A program made the translations under genes and the position numbers. The notes beneath the pieces were generated by a model. That model was given only the letters and a program-made list of their open reading frames with translations, searched no databases and was not told the DNA's origin. From the NCBI GenBank assembly GCA_018883245.1, contig VEQL01000016.1, forward strand, positions 1 through 57,318: a stretch of DNA of 57,318 nucleotides, written 5' to 3'. The DNA comes from Chthoniobacterales bacterium (lineage in GTDB: Bacteria > Verrucomicrobiota > Verrucomicrobiia > Chthoniobacterales > JACTMZ01). This document shows positions 35,145 through 44,899 of this stretch, piece by piece. Numbering within the stretch: position 1 is the stretch's first letter; every line of letters begins with the position of its first letter.

Positions 35145-35957
35145 CTAGACGGCGATGTCGCCTTCAAAGACAAAATCGGCCGGACCCGTCAAAACCACGT
35201 CGGAGAAGCCATCGGCGTTGCGCCGGAAAGCAACCACAAGCGTGTCGCCACCCCTGACCCGGACGCGAATCGGGGATTCGGCTCCGGCAAGCACGGCAAC
35301 CGTGAGGGCGCTGGCCACCACGCCGGTTCCACAGGCGAGCGTTTCATCCTCGACCCCGCGCTCGTAAGTGCGGATGGCCAGATCCTGGGGCCCGAGCTGG
35401 CGAACGAAATTGGCATTGGTGCCGCGCGGCTGGAAGTGGTGGTGATGGCGGAGGGCGGGACCGAGCTTTTTCAAGTCCACATCCTCGATGTCGTCCACCA
35501 AAACAACCGCGTGCGGAACTCCCGTGTTGATGGAATAAACAACCAGCTTTTCCCCCGCGGCATCGAGTTCGACGCCCTCGGCAAGCGGGCCGGGCGCGCT
35601 CATCGCAAGCGATACACTGTCGCCGGCAAGATCGGCTGAAATAAGGCCTGCGGGCGTTTCGAAGCTCACAGTGTTGGCGGCGGACTGGGCAATGCGGTGT
35701 GCGAATCTGGCGAAACAGCGCGCTCCGTTGCCGCACATTTCCACCTCAGCACCGTCGGCATTGTAGTAGCGCATCCGCCAGTCGGCATTGCCTTCCGCCG
35801 GCTCAACCATCAGAAGGCCGTCGGCCCCGATGCCGCGGTGGCGATCGCAAAGACGTGCGATCTGACTGTCGGTGAGGACAATCCGGCGATCCCGGTTGTC
35901 GAGCATGACGAAGTCATTGCCCGCACCATTCATTTTCGTGAAATGCAATTTTGTCAC
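35145..35957 (-). CDS. dapF: Diaminopimelate epimerase
   Basis: DapF converts LL- to meso-diaminopimelate with two cysteines acting as acid and base. Both are present: one in MCGNGARCFARF and one in LACGTGVVAS. The 270-residue length assumes the GTG start at 35957, which gives the family opening KLHFTKMNGAGNDFV; a TTG at 35972 is also possible. It heads the dap genes and lies 70 nt downstream of rnc on the same strand. Confidence 0.95.
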   Translation of the reverse strand: MTKLHFTKMNGAGNDFVMLDNRDRRIVLTDSQIARLCDRHRGIGADGLLMVEPAEGNADWRMRYYNADGAEVEMCGNGARCFARFAHRIAQSAANTVSFETPAGLISADLAGDSVSLAMSAPGPLAEGVELDAAGEKLVVYSINTGVPHAVVLVDDIEDVDLKKLGPALRHHHHFQPRGTNANFVRQLGPQDLAIRTYERGVEDETLACGTGVVASALTVAVLAGAESPIRVRVRGGDTLVVAFRRNADGFSDVVLTGPADFVFEGDIAV

Positions 35958-36027
35958 CGCTTTTTCTCCCAAGCGGCGGCAGCGGTGTCAACCGCGCGGA
36001 CGGAGAAGCGGAAGGAAAACGATCCGG

Positions 36028-36759
36028 TCAACCCCTCGCTTCCCAAGCTCTGTGCTGCAACGCCGCGGCAGCGGCGTTGATCTCTGCCTGCTTCTTACTC
36101 TGGCCGCAACCGCGGCCGAGTTCCCGCCCTTCCCACATGACGCGGCAAACGAACTCTTTTTGGTGGTCCGGACCGGTCTCGGAAACAACCTCGTAGGCGG
36201 GGCTGACGGGCGAAATCGCCTGGATAATCTCCTGCAATTCGCCCTTGGGATTGTGCTCGGCAGGTTCGCGGGCGAGGGCACCAAGCTCGGTCGATGCAAC
36301 CTTGAGAACGAAACGCCGGGCGGTTTCCAAATCGCTGTCCAAATAGATGGCCCCAACCAGCGCCTCGAACGCGTCCGCCAAGGTGGACGCACGCTCGCGG
36401 CCTTTGCTTGCTTCCTCGCCACGGCCGAGCATGAGGTAGTCGCCGAGCCGGAGTGCGAGCGCATGCTTTTTGAGGCCTTCGCGTGAGACGATTCGCGAGC
36501 GAAGTTTTGTCAGCTGCCCCTCACTGAACGCAGGAAAAAGGCGGTAGAGGTGGTGCGTGATGATCAGCTGCAGCACGGCATCGCCGAGAAATTCAAGCCG
36601 CTGGTTGTCGAAGTGGAATGTTTTGCGCTCGAAAGACAGACTGGGGTGGGTGAGTGCTTCCGCAAGCAGCAATGAGTTGCGGAACTTGTATCCCATGCGC
36701 TGTTCCAGCGGATTCATCTGCCGCGCGAAGTTCGCGTCTGCGGCGCCGTGCGTGTCCAT
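36028..36759 (-). CDS. rnc: Ribonuclease III
   Basis: RNase III cuts double-stranded RNA in rRNA maturation and mRNA turnover. The 243-residue protein has the signature NQRLEFLGDAVLQL near residue 52, a second catalytic region TLADAFEALVGAIYLD near 125-140 and a C-terminal double-stranded-RNA-binding domain ending with KKQAEINAAAAAL. Catalytic acidic residues appear intact. It lies 3 nt downstream of rho. This pairing is less usual than the common rnc-era arrangement. Confidence 0.95.
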   Translation of the reverse strand: MDTHGAADANFARQMNPLEQRMGYKFRNSLLLAEALTHPSLSFERKTFHFDNQRLEFLGDAVLQLIITHHLYRLFPAFSEGQLTKLRSRIVSREGLKKHALALRLGDYLMLGRGEEASKGRERASTLADAFEALVGAIYLDSDLETARRFVLKVASTELGALAREPAEHNPKGELQEIIQAISPVSPAYEVVSETGPDHQKEFVCRVMWEGRELGRGCGQSKKQAEINAAAAALQHRAWEARG

Positions 36760-36762
36760 GGC

Positions 36763-38094
36763 TCAACGGAGTCCGCCAAGCAGGAGCTCGGCATTGGTTT
36801 TCGTGCGCTGCAGGTTCCGCACCAAGGTTTCCATGGCCTCGACAGCAGGCAACTCGTTGAGTTGCTTGCGCAAGACGACGACACGCGACAATTCGTCGGG
36901 GTGGTAAAGGTTTTCCTCGCGGCGCGTGGCGGACTTGGTCACGTGAATGGCGGGGAATATCCGTTGGTCGGCGATCGTGCGGTCGAGATGGATTTCCATG
37001 TTTCCGGTGCCCTTGAACTCCTCGAAAATCAGGTCGTCCATCCGGCTCTGGGTTTCGATAAGGGCCGTTGCGACGATGGTGAGGCTTCCTCCCTCCTCGG
37101 TGTTGCGTGCCGCGCCGAAGAACTTTTTGGGCTTCATCAATGCCTTGGTATCCACGCCTCCCGACATGATCCGCCCTTTGCCGGGCTGGAGGTTGTTGAA
37201 TCCGCGAGCCAGACGGGTGATGCTGTCGAGAAGGATCACGACATCGCGCCGCTGTTCGACAAGCCGCTTGGCCCGTTCGATGACAAACTCGGCCAATTGG
37301 GTGTGCCTCTGCGGCGACTCGTCGAAGGTGGAACTGTAGATGTCCGCGTCAATCGACCGGCGGAGATCCGTCACTTCCTCGGGGCGCTCATCGACCAGCA
37401 AAAGTATCAAGCGCACGTCGGGCGACGTCGCCCGGATTGCCTGCGCCATGTCCTTCATGAGAATGGTTTTGCCTGTGCGCGGGGGGGCGACGATGAGCGC
37501 GCGCTGACCCTTCCCGAGCGGCGCGATAAGATCGACTGCGCGCGTGGTGAGGGCCGGGTCTTTGACGGGTTCCAGCAGGATGCGTTCCTGCGGAAAAAGG
37601 GGAGTAAGTTTGTCAAAAGGAATGGGCGGCTTCCATTCGGCAAGCGGCACTCTTTCGATGTCGGTGATTGCCGCCAAGCCGCAGTAGCGGTCGCGATCTC
37701 CCGGTGTGCGCAAGACCCCGGAAATCTCCAGTCCGGTCTGCAGTCCGTGGTCTCGCACAAGTCCTATTGATACGAAGACGTCGTCCGGGCCGGCAGCGAA
37801 ATTGTAACGAGGCCAGCGCAACATGGCATGGTCGCCGACATCCTCGATCATGCCGCGGCACGAAATGCTCGCGCCGCCAGCCAGGTAAAAGCGGCAAAGG
37901 TCGAAAACCAGGTGTCTCTTGGTGCCGTCTGGGCGCACGCGCATCGAGTATCTTGCCAGCAACTCGGCCAGCTGCGCGTGGGACAGCGCTTGTAGCAAGT
38001 CCAAGTCCAGTGCGGCACCGGCCACTTGGCTGGCGTCCGACGGAAGGCAGGCCAGAGACTGGTTCGGTTGCGTGGTGGCGGTCGCGCTTTTCAT
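36763..38094 (-). CDS. rho: Transcription termination factor Rho
   Basis: Rho is a ring-shaped RNA helicase that stops transcription. The 443-residue protein has an N-terminal Rho domain, a cold-shock-type RNA-binding fold (about 75-160; [19 protein letters not shown]) and the ATPase core. The core shows Walker A ([10 protein letters not shown]), [13 protein letters not shown], the R loop [10 protein letters not shown] and the Q loop region [14 protein letters not shown]. Start ATG 38094 overlaps the coaE stop by 4 nt; upstream residues in the same frame are shadow of coaE. It has the short N-terminus without long inserts. Confidence 0.96.
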   Translation of the reverse strand: MKSATATTQPNQSLACLPSDASQVAGAALDLDLLQALSHAQLAELLARYSMRVRPDGTKRHLVFDLCRFYLAGGASISCRGMIEDVGDHAMLRWPRYNFAAGPDDVFVSIGLVRDHGLQTGLEISGVLRTPGDRDRYCGLAAITDIERVPLAEWKPPIPFDKLTPLFPQERILLEPVKDPALTTRAVDLIAPLGKGQRALIVAPPRTGKTILMKDMAQAIRATSPDVRLILLLVDERPEEVTDLRRSIDADIYSSTFDESPQRHTQLAEFVIERAKRLVEQRRDVVILLDSITRLARGFNNLQPGKGRIMSGGVDTKALMKPKKFFGAARNTEEGGSLTIVATALIETQSRMDDLIFEEFKGTGNMEIHLDRTIADQRIFPAIHVTKSATRREENLYHPDELSRVVVLRKQLNELPAVEAMETLVRNLQRTKTNAELLLGGLR

Positions 38095-38687
38095 CGTTGT
38101 GGCAGACCCAGACGAAGGGCCAAGAGCGCCGCCTGATGCTCGAGCCGAGGATGGCAACCATCGTTCCAAACCACGACCGTGGCGAGGGCCAGTTTATCCG
38201 CCAAAGGCCATTGGCTCGCGATCATGGCCTGCGCCTGCTCACGGGTAAGACCCCGCCCGGAAAGCCGCTCGAGTTGGACCGAGGGTGATGCACCGACAAC
38301 AACGGAAGCATCGAAACATTCCTGCGCCCCGACTTCGAAGAGCAGGGGGATGTCAGCAAGAAAGTCGCGTCCTTCGGCCAGGCATTCGGACCGCAGTTGC
38401 TGCCAGCGGCGATGCACTCGGGGATGAATGATTGTTTCGAGGCGTTTTCGAGCCTCGACGTCGGCGAATACTCTGCTGCGCAGGGCATGCCGATCGATTG
38501 TTCCGTCCGGCGCCAGGGCACGATCGCCGAATGCCGCGCGAATTTCTGAAATGACGGATTGATTCAACGAAAGCAATTCATGAACAAAGGCGTCGGCGTC
38601 GAAGCACACGAAGGGCTGAATAGCCGCAAGAGCGTGCGAAAAAGCGGACTTGCCCGATGCAATTCCTCCCGTGACCGCGAGAATCAT
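38091..38687 (-). CDS. coaE: Dephospho-CoA kinase
   Basis: CoaE adds the last phosphate in coenzyme A synthesis. The 198-residue protein opens with a P-loop (GGIASGKS, about 7-14), then CFDADAFVHELL and DIPLLFEVG, typical of the family, and an Arg-rich lid near RLSGRGLTREQA. The gene is translationally coupled to rho through a 4-nt overlap. It starts 80 nt downstream of the secretin gene on the same strand, so a promoter in 38688-38767 is likely but was not identified. Confidence 0.94.
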   Translation of the reverse strand: MILAVTGGIASGKSAFSHALAAIQPFVCFDADAFVHELLSLNQSVISEIRAAFGDRALAPDGTIDRHALRSRVFADVEARKRLETIIHPRVHRRWQQLRSECLAEGRDFLADIPLLFEVGAQECFDASVVVGASPSVQLERLSGRGLTREQAQAMIASQWPLADKLALATVVVWNDGCHPRLEHQAALLALRLGLPQR

Positions 38688-38767
38688 GGTTATGCAGATA
38701 GAAAATGGATATAGTGCGGCGACTCGGGACTAATGCACCGACTCAGCAAAAGAGCCGTCCCGCGGAC

Positions 38768-41410
38768 TTATTTCTGGCGGAATCCTTTGGCCGACATGCT
38801 TGGCTTTTTCAAATCTTTGGGCAACCCAAGAGGGTCGACGATTTCTTCCTGGTCCGAATCATCTTCCGGCCGCAACAACTGGCCGGCGGCGTCCATCAGG
38901 CGCGCCGTGACAAATATGATCAGATTTTTTTTGATCTTTTGATCGACCTCGGACCGAAACGCAACGCCGGCCAAAGGAATGTCGCCGAGGATAGGCACCT
39001 TGTCGTTCACTTTTTGAACGTCTTCGCGAATTAAGCCGCCCAAGGCCACCGTCTGGCCGTCCCAGATGCTCACGTTGGTGGTCACTTTGCGAACGCTGAA
39101 GATCGGCTGGTTGATGACATTTTCAGTCATCAGCGAGCGATCAACAGCAAAGAGATTCCTCAACACCGGAAGACCCGGGACGGTATTGTCAATCACTTGG
39201 CCAATGACCCTGTTTCTAACCATGTAGATCGGAGATCCGTAGTTCACAAAGCCGTCAAAGTCGACTACTTGGGGACTCAAGTTGAGATCGATGGTATAGC
39301 CATCGGGGCCGACCTGTGGCGTGACTTCCAGGATCACGCCAAGCTCCCGCGTCGTCATTGTCTCGGGAAAAGCTGGAGTCACGATCGGATCCGCCTGTGC
39401 TTGGCCAACAATTGCATTGTTATTATTGTTCCCGACCTGGTTGGGGACATCGGGCGGTGTGAAAGTTTCCGGGTAGGGGAATTCGCGTGTGATTTGGATC
39501 CGCGCCTTCTGCTGGCTTTTGGTCGTGACCTTGGGTGCAGCCATAAGATCCACGCCCTTCTTCTGGTTGAGCGCACGGATCACCATCTGGAACTGGGGAT
39601 TGGTGAAAACACCCGATATCGAAAAAATGCCCGGCGCCGGTGCGGTTAAGTTGCGGCCGGAGATACTTTGTGAAAGGAGGGCGTCGATCGAGTTCGCGCT
39701 TACTGCGCTCCCGGGACTCAGACCCGTGCCGGACCGGATACCGCTGGTGACGCTGTCTGTGCCAATCGGGGTGCCAGTGGCCGGATTGACAAACGGCCAC
39801 GTTCCGGTGGGGTCGTTGATCGTGGTGCCGCCGCTCCCGAACACGGCGTCTGAGCCGGGAATGCTGAAGGGACCAAGAGCCCAATCGAAGCCGAGTTCTT
39901 TCAAATTATTCTGGGACACCTCGACAAACTTCGACTCGATCTCGACTTGGGTCGGTTGTTCGGCCATGGCGGCATCGACGAGAGATTCGATGAGATCCAG
40001 ATTCGGCGCGGTATTTCGCACCACCAGCCGGCTGCTTCCCGCTATGAAGTTTGCACTCGCGCCGGGCGGAAACTCCACACCTTGAGACTCGAGGAACTGC
40101 CGGGCACTTTGGCGCGCAGAGAGACGGGAAGCTCCGGTGACGGGAACATCGCTGCGGCCCGGGGCTGCGGCTTGCTCCTCGGCGGTGGCAGTGAGCGCGT
40201 TACTCGGAATGAAACCGGGCGGAACTTTGAACTCCCTTTGCTCGAGGGTATCAGTTGGTTCAGACAGGGGCACGATAGAGACAGCGAAAGGCTCCACTTT
40301 CACTTTGAGGCCGGCCAAGGTCGCAACGTAGCGCAGCGCTTCATAGAGCGGAACGTTGCTGAGGCTGAGGTTGATCCTGCCGTCGCCGGCAGGTGCAGGG
40401 GGTGCCGCTGCTTCCTCTCCCTCCGCCCCTGCCGCGGGCGTGGTGACTGGCGGCGTAGTCGGCAACTTCAGGACGATATTGACCCCGCGACGCTCGGCAT
40501 CCGCTTCGCCCGTGTCGAGATCGCGGCTTCGTTGCTGCAGGAAGCCGATGGCCTGGCGGACAGTGGCATCTTTGAAGTCGATGCGGGGCACGATGATCCG
40601 GTTCAATTTGGCCAGCATCATTTCCGTGCCACGCTTCTCCTCCTGCAGCGCCGTGGAGTCGGTGGTGCGCGCCTCCACGAACTTGCGCCTGGGGCGCTCC
40701 CAGGCTTTGTCAACTTCCCACAGCATGCGTGAGCGGGTGTCGTTGTAAGCGCTGTCGTAGTAGCGTTGCTTGCCGAGTTCAACTTGTTCCATTCCGCGCA
40801 TCGCCGCGGCATTGTATTTGTCCGCGGAAAGCACCTGCTCATAACGCTTCAAAGCCATGTCATAGCGTCCGGAGTCGTAAAAGCCGTTGGCTTCAATGAG
40901 CAATTGTTCGACCTTTGAACGGTCCTCGGCAAACTCGGGTGTGATCGTTTTGTTGAAGTAGTCCGGTTGTTCGAGGCGCGAAAGGAACAGCGCAGCTGGC
41001 CGGTAGTCCGGGTTATACGCCGGCTCGAGCACCTCGCGCGCCACGGCTTCGGCTTTTGCATATTCCCCCTGACTGACGAGATATTCCGCATAGCGAACGG
41101 CGGTAGAGCAAAAGCGGGAGAGGGCGCGGGCGTGCAGGCCCTTGGTTGGATCGCCATCGGCTGCAAGGTTGACTGCCTCCTTGTATGCAAGGTAGGCGCC
41201 TTCGACATTGCCGGCCTTGAGCTTGGCATCTCCCTCGCGGAGCTTTTCTTCCGAGAGGACGGCGTTTTCCTGCCGGCGAATAATTTCCCGTTCGGCGCCG
41301 GCCTCGAGCCCGCCGGAATAAGATTCTGCTCCGGTTCCTGCCAAGGAAGTTATCGGGCCCGCTGCAATCAACACGGCGGACAACGAGATGGCTAAGCGCA
41401 GCGTGGTCAT
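38768..41410 (-). CDS. Secretin with N-terminal TPR region (Amuc_1098-like, copy 2)
   Basis: This 880-residue protein starts with a signal peptide (about 1-24), followed by TPR-like helices (about 45-230; KAGNVEGAYLAYKEAVNLA, YDSGRYDMALKRYEQVL), a secretin/STN-like N domain near 275-385, and a C-terminal secretin beta domain whose end is marked by VPILGDIPLAGVAFR near 805-819 and KKNLIIFVTA. Secretins form outer-membrane channels for type IV pili and type II secretion. It is the last gene of the locus, overlapping the preceding paralogue by 4 nt, and the two have the same domain order. A Pro/Ala-rich linker (about 310-340) and a variable loop near 535-610 set it apart from copy 1. Confidence 0.87.
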   Translation of the reverse strand: MTTLRLAISLSAVLIAAGPITSLAGTGAESYSGGLEAGAEREIIRRQENAVLSEEKLREGDAKLKAGNVEGAYLAYKEAVNLAADGDPTKGLHARALSRFCSTAVRYAEYLVSQGEYAKAEAVAREVLEPAYNPDYRPAALFLSRLEQPDYFNKTITPEFAEDRSKVEQLLIEANGFYDSGRYDMALKRYEQVLSADKYNAAAMRGMEQVELGKQRYYDSAYNDTRSRMLWEVDKAWERPRRKFVEARTTDSTALQEEKRGTEMMLAKLNRIIVPRIDFKDATVRQAIGFLQQRSRDLDTGEADAERRGVNIVLKLPTTPPVTTPAAGAEGEEAAAPPAPAGDGRINLSLSNVPLYEALRYVATLAGLKVKVEPFAVSIVPLSEPTDTLEQREFKVPPGFIPSNALTATAEEQAAAPGRSDVPVTGASRLSARQSARQFLESQGVEFPPGASANFIAGSSRLVVRNTAPNLDLIESLVDAAMAEQPTQVEIESKFVEVSQNNLKELGFDWALGPFSIPGSDAVFGSGGTTINDPTGTWPFVNPATGTPIGTDSVTSGIRSGTGLSPGSAVSANSIDALLSQSISGRNLTAPAPGIFSISGVFTNPQFQMVIRALNQKKGVDLMAAPKVTTKSQQKARIQITREFPYPETFTPPDVPNQVGNNNNNAIVGQAQADPIVTPAFPETMTTRELGVILEVTPQVGPDGYTIDLNLSPQVVDFDGFVNYGSPIYMVRNRVIGQVIDNTVPGLPVLRNLFAVDRSLMTENVINQPIFSVRKVTTNVSIWDGQTVALGGLIREDVQKVNDKVPILGDIPLAGVAFRSEVDQKIKKNLIIFVTARLMDAAGQLLRPEDDSDQEEIVDPLGLPKDLKKPSMSAKGFRQK

Positions 41411-43863
41411 TTCAAGTAAGGGGCCTGTTCGACAGGCGGCAGCGGAGCCGTGGAATCGAGCGGGATTTCTTCATCCGTGAGGGCGGCGTCCTTGGCCGCG
41501 GCAAGCGGCTGGCCAGCCGGATCCATCAAAGTGGCCGTGACGAAAATGATGAGATTGCGCTTGATGTGCTGGTCGGCTTGCGAGCGGAAAAGCGCACCAG
41601 CCATCGGGATGTCGCCGAGGAGAGGCGTTTTGTCGTTCACTTTTTGGATGTCTTCGCGGATCAAGCCGCCGAGAACAACGGTCTGGCCGTCATAAATGCT
41701 CACCGAGGTTTCAACCTTGCGCGTTGAAAAGACAGGATACTTGATCTCGTTTTCCGTGAGCACCGCTCCTTGGCTGAGAATGGGTGAACCGTAATTCACG
41801 AAGCCGTCGAATTCGGTTATTTCAGGAAGCAGGCGCAGGTCGATGGTGTAGTTGTCCGCACCAACGTTCGGCTGGACCTCCAGCCGAACTCCTGTGGGTT
41901 TCATGGTGAATTCGGTCGGGGTGGCCGGCGACACAGGCTGGGGGCCGGAATTCTGATCCTGCGGAACCTCCGGAGGAGTGTAAAGCGAGGGATAGCGAAA
42001 CTCGCGGACAATCTCGATGTTGGCGGACAGTCCGCTCTTGGTCGTAACCTTCGGCGCGGATAGAACATCCACACCTTTCTTTTGGTTGAGTGCGCGCAGA
42101 ACAACCTGAAACTGAGGGTTGGTAAACACACCGGCCAGAGAAAGAACGCCGGCGGCTGGCCCTACGGGAGAGCCGAAGAGGAGCGCATCCAGAGCACTGG
42201 CGGAAATGGCTGCTTGTCCGGTGCGGTTGCCTGCGGTCAAGGGATTTTGCCCGACTGGCGTGCCTCCCGGGTTCAAAAAGGGGTAATACGGCGCGGCTCC
42301 CGGAGTGCTGGGATCGACGGTGTTGAACTGGTTGCCCGTGGTGCCGCCGCCGGCAAAAATGCCGGAGCCGCCGGGTAAAGCGAACTGCCCCAACAGCCAA
42401 TCGAAGCCGAGTTCTTTGAGGTTATTTTGGGTGATCTCGACGAATTTGGATTCGATCTCGACCTGAGATGGGACCGTTCCCGCTGCGTTTTCGACGAGCG
42501 CATCGACGAGGTCCAGATTCTCTTGGGTGTTGCGCACGATGAGGCGACTGCTGCTGGCAAGGAAGTTCGCGCTGGCTCCGGCGGGAAACAGGACTCCCTG
42601 CGACTCCAGGAAAGCCTTCGCCGTGCTGCTGCCCGCAGTGCCTCCGGCGGTGTCAGCAGGTGCGCCGCTGCCCGACGGCATGCTGGTGAGAAAATCAGGC
42701 GGCACGCGGTATTCCTTTGTCAGGAGGGTGTCCGTCGGCTCGGAAAGCGGCACGATCAGCACCGCGTATGGCTCCACCTTTATTTTGAGGTTAGCCAAGC
42801 GTGTGATGTAATCGAGCGCTTCCCTTAGCGGGATGTTCGAGAGGTCGATGGTGATGGTCTGCGAAGCGGCTGCCGCGTCGAGTTTTAGCACAATATTGAC
42901 GCCGCGATCCGCGGCATCAACAGCCCCGGTATCGAGGGAAGCCGATCGTTGCCGCAGATATTCGACAGCCTCGCGAACGGTAGCATCGGTGAAGTTGATC
43001 CTCGGCACTATAATTTCGTCGAGCTTGCGGTTAAGGGACTGCGTGCCTCGGGTTGTGAGGACGGGCTGCTCGATGACTGCGGCCGGCCCGAGATCCACCC
43101 GCTTGACCGGCGTTTCCCACGCCTTGTCCACTTGGGTGATCATGCCGGCGCGCGTTTCGCTGTAAGCAGTATCTGCGACGCGCATCTTGGCCACATTGAC
43201 CTGTTCCATGCCGCGGCGCGCCGCGACGTTGTATCTGTCTAGACGCAGGACAGATTCGTAGCGCGCGGTTGCCTCGTCGAAGCGTCCTGAATCATAGAGG
43301 CCTTGGGCTTCGACGAGGAGCTGCTTGACCTCCTCGACCTTCGCCACCTGGCCGGGGGTTACCGTTTTGTTGAAATAGTCGGGAGCTTCGAGGCGGGCCA
43401 GCAACCGCTGGCCTGGTTTGTAGTTCGGATTGTATTCGAGGAGCTTTTGCGCGGTTTCTTTCGCATCTTCCCATCTTCCCTCGGCAATGCGCTGCTCGGC
43501 CAAGCCCATGCATGCTTTGGAGAATCCGTCCATTGCCGTGGTGCGCAGGTCGCGAACACGGGGAGCATCGGGAAGCGCATCCACCGCCGCTTTGTATTGA
43601 GCGTAGGCCGTCTCGTAGTCGCGCTCCATCAGCGCCACGGAGCCCCTCTGCATGGCTTGGGGTGCATAGTCCTCCGCAAGCTTCATGCGCTTGGCAATTT
43701 CCAATTCTGCCTGGGCCTCGACACCGGATGCAGGGGCCGGGCCCGACGTGCCGCCTGCATTCAACAACGCCGGCGAGGCAGTGAAAACCAGGATTGCACA
43801 GACGAAACGCTGCTTGAGTGCACCCAGCCGCTGGTGGGATCGGGACTTGGTCACGGTGGTCAT
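41407..43863 (-). CDS. Secretin with N-terminal TPR region (Amuc_1098-like, copy 1)
   Basis: This 818-residue paralogue of the next gene has the same plan: signal peptide (to about residue 36), TPR-like helices (about 55-245), a short STN-like domain near 335-375 (TIDLSNIPLREALDYITRLA) and a secretin domain with ALNQKKGVDVLSAPKVTTKSG, VVLGGLIREDIQKV and TPLLGDIPMAG near 746-756. It is coupled by 4-nt overlaps both upstream (43860-43863) and downstream (41407-41410). The two secretins could form a mixed ring or two separate channels. Family assignment is firm; the relation to Amuc_1098 rests on gene order and domain layout. Confidence 0.87.
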   Translation of the reverse strand: MTTVTKSRSHQRLGALKQRFVCAILVFTASPALLNAGGTSGPAPASGVEAQAELEIAKRMKLAEDYAPQAMQRGSVALMERDYETAYAQYKAAVDALPDAPRVRDLRTTAMDGFSKACMGLAEQRIAEGRWEDAKETAQKLLEYNPNYKPGQRLLARLEAPDYFNKTVTPGQVAKVEEVKQLLVEAQGLYDSGRFDEATARYESVLRLDRYNVAARRGMEQVNVAKMRVADTAYSETRAGMITQVDKAWETPVKRVDLGPAAVIEQPVLTTRGTQSLNRKLDEIIVPRINFTDATVREAVEYLRQRSASLDTGAVDAADRGVNIVLKLDAAAASQTITIDLSNIPLREALDYITRLANLKIKVEPYAVLIVPLSEPTDTLLTKEYRVPPDFLTSMPSGSGAPADTAGGTAGSSTAKAFLESQGVLFPAGASANFLASSSRLIVRNTQENLDLVDALVENAAGTVPSQVEIESKFVEITQNNLKELGFDWLLGQFALPGGSGIFAGGGTTGNQFNTVDPSTPGAAPYYPFLNPGGTPVGQNPLTAGNRTGQAAISASALDALLFGSPVGPAAGVLSLAGVFTNPQFQVVLRALNQKKGVDVLSAPKVTTKSGLSANIEIVREFRYPSLYTPPEVPQDQNSGPQPVSPATPTEFTMKPTGVRLEVQPNVGADNYTIDLRLLPEITEFDGFVNYGSPILSQGAVLTENEIKYPVFSTRKVETSVSIYDGQTVVLGGLIREDIQKVNDKTPLLGDIPMAGALFRSQADQHIKRNLIIFVTATLMDPAGQPLAAAKDAALTDEEIPLDSTAPLPPVEQAPYLK

Positions 43864-44888
43864 GGGGACGGCAGAGATTCCGGGGCTGGTGCTGTCTGGG
43901 CCGAAGCCGGTGGCACCGTATGACGCTCACCCGGAACAGATACGGACTCTATTACCGCCCCCGTGGCATCTGCGTCAATGAGTTTGTAGGAGTCACGACC
44001 GGGCGGCAGGGGAAATGTCTTGCCCTTTTCAACCCGAATATCTTCGCCTGTCACGGCATAGTTAAAAATTGCGTAGGAGTAGGGCGAGTCCACTTCCTTT
44101 TCGGCTGTCAGGACAATTTTGTCGCTAGTTCCAAGATCTTGAACCACAAGCTCGGAGACATCGATATCCGCCCCAATGCGGTTTTTGGTCATTTTTGGAA
44201 TGGCCTCGATAATTTTCAGCTCTGTTCCTTTGATCTTATCTCCGATCTTGAGAAACTGGGTGGGCTCATTGGAGTCGGTGGGATTGGCGATGGCGAAGAG
44301 CGTGTCTGCCGGGAAGGATTTGGAGCCTTCCGGCAAATCCCAAGGCTTCGAGCTGGGCGCGCCCATAAATTTGATGCGGAAAGGTATCTTTTCGTAGGAA
44401 GCCAGACGGAGCTTGGACCAAAGAGGGGGTTTGGATTCAGGGTCACGCGGGTTGGATCCCGCCCGGAATTCCTCCTCGTTGGTGAAGGCATCAGCGTCGG
44501 CGTCCTTCATCATCAAATCGCGGTCGGCGTAATCCAATTCGTGCTGCAAAATCCATTCGTTTGGAACTCCCGGATAGAGCTGCGTGTTGCTTTCGAAAAT
44601 ATCGACCAATTCGCCATCGCGGAGCAGGTAAACGCGGCTGACAAACAGCGAGCCGTCGGCGGCATCCCAAGTAAATTCTCCCGGTTCGGCAAGCTTGGCG
44701 GACTCGGACTTGAGTGCGGCGAGCGACTCGTTCGGGGCGAAGGCCGCGCCCCTTCCGGCTTGGGCCGGAGAGACAAAAGTCGTGCGGCACTCCTGCATTC
44801 CGGTGACAGCGAAGAAGGCGGCACCAAGCAGGAACAGTGCGGCTAAAATCAACAGGAGGCGCTCGTAGTTGGCTTTCAGGTAGTCCAT
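43860..44888 (-). CDS. Amuc_1099-like anchored periplasmic protein with EF-hand-like loop
   Basis: This 342-residue protein has one N-terminal transmembrane helix (about 10-30) and a large periplasmic part. Residues 129-140 (DADADAFTNEEE) fit an EF-hand calcium loop with acidic residues at positions 1, 3, 5 and 12, followed by AGSNPRDPESKP, a pattern common in calcium-binding bacterial repeats. The rest is not recognisable beyond its position, which is that of Amuc_1099 between the Amuc_1100-like gene and the secretins. The C-terminal tail is Pro/Ala/Ser-rich. It is probably an inner-membrane alignment subunit comparable to PilP or GspC. It starts 11 nt after the Amuc_1100-like stop. Confidence 0.7.
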   Translation of the reverse strand: MDYLKANYERLLLILAALFLLGAAFFAVTGMQECRTTFVSPAQAGRGAAFAPNESLAALKSESAKLAEPGEFTWDAADGSLFVSRVYLLRDGELVDIFESNTQLYPGVPNEWILQHELDYADRDLMMKDADADAFTNEEEFRAGSNPRDPESKPPLWSKLRLASYEKIPFRIKFMGAPSSKPWDLPEGSKSFPADTLFAIANPTDSNEPTQFLKIGDKIKGTELKIIEAIPKMTKNRIGADIDVSELVVQDLGTSDKIVLTAEKEVDSPYSYAIFNYAVTGEDIRVEKGKTFPLPPGRDSYKLIDADATGAVIESVSVPGERHTVPPASAQTAPAPESLPSP

Positions 44889-44899
44889 TGGTGCGTCTG

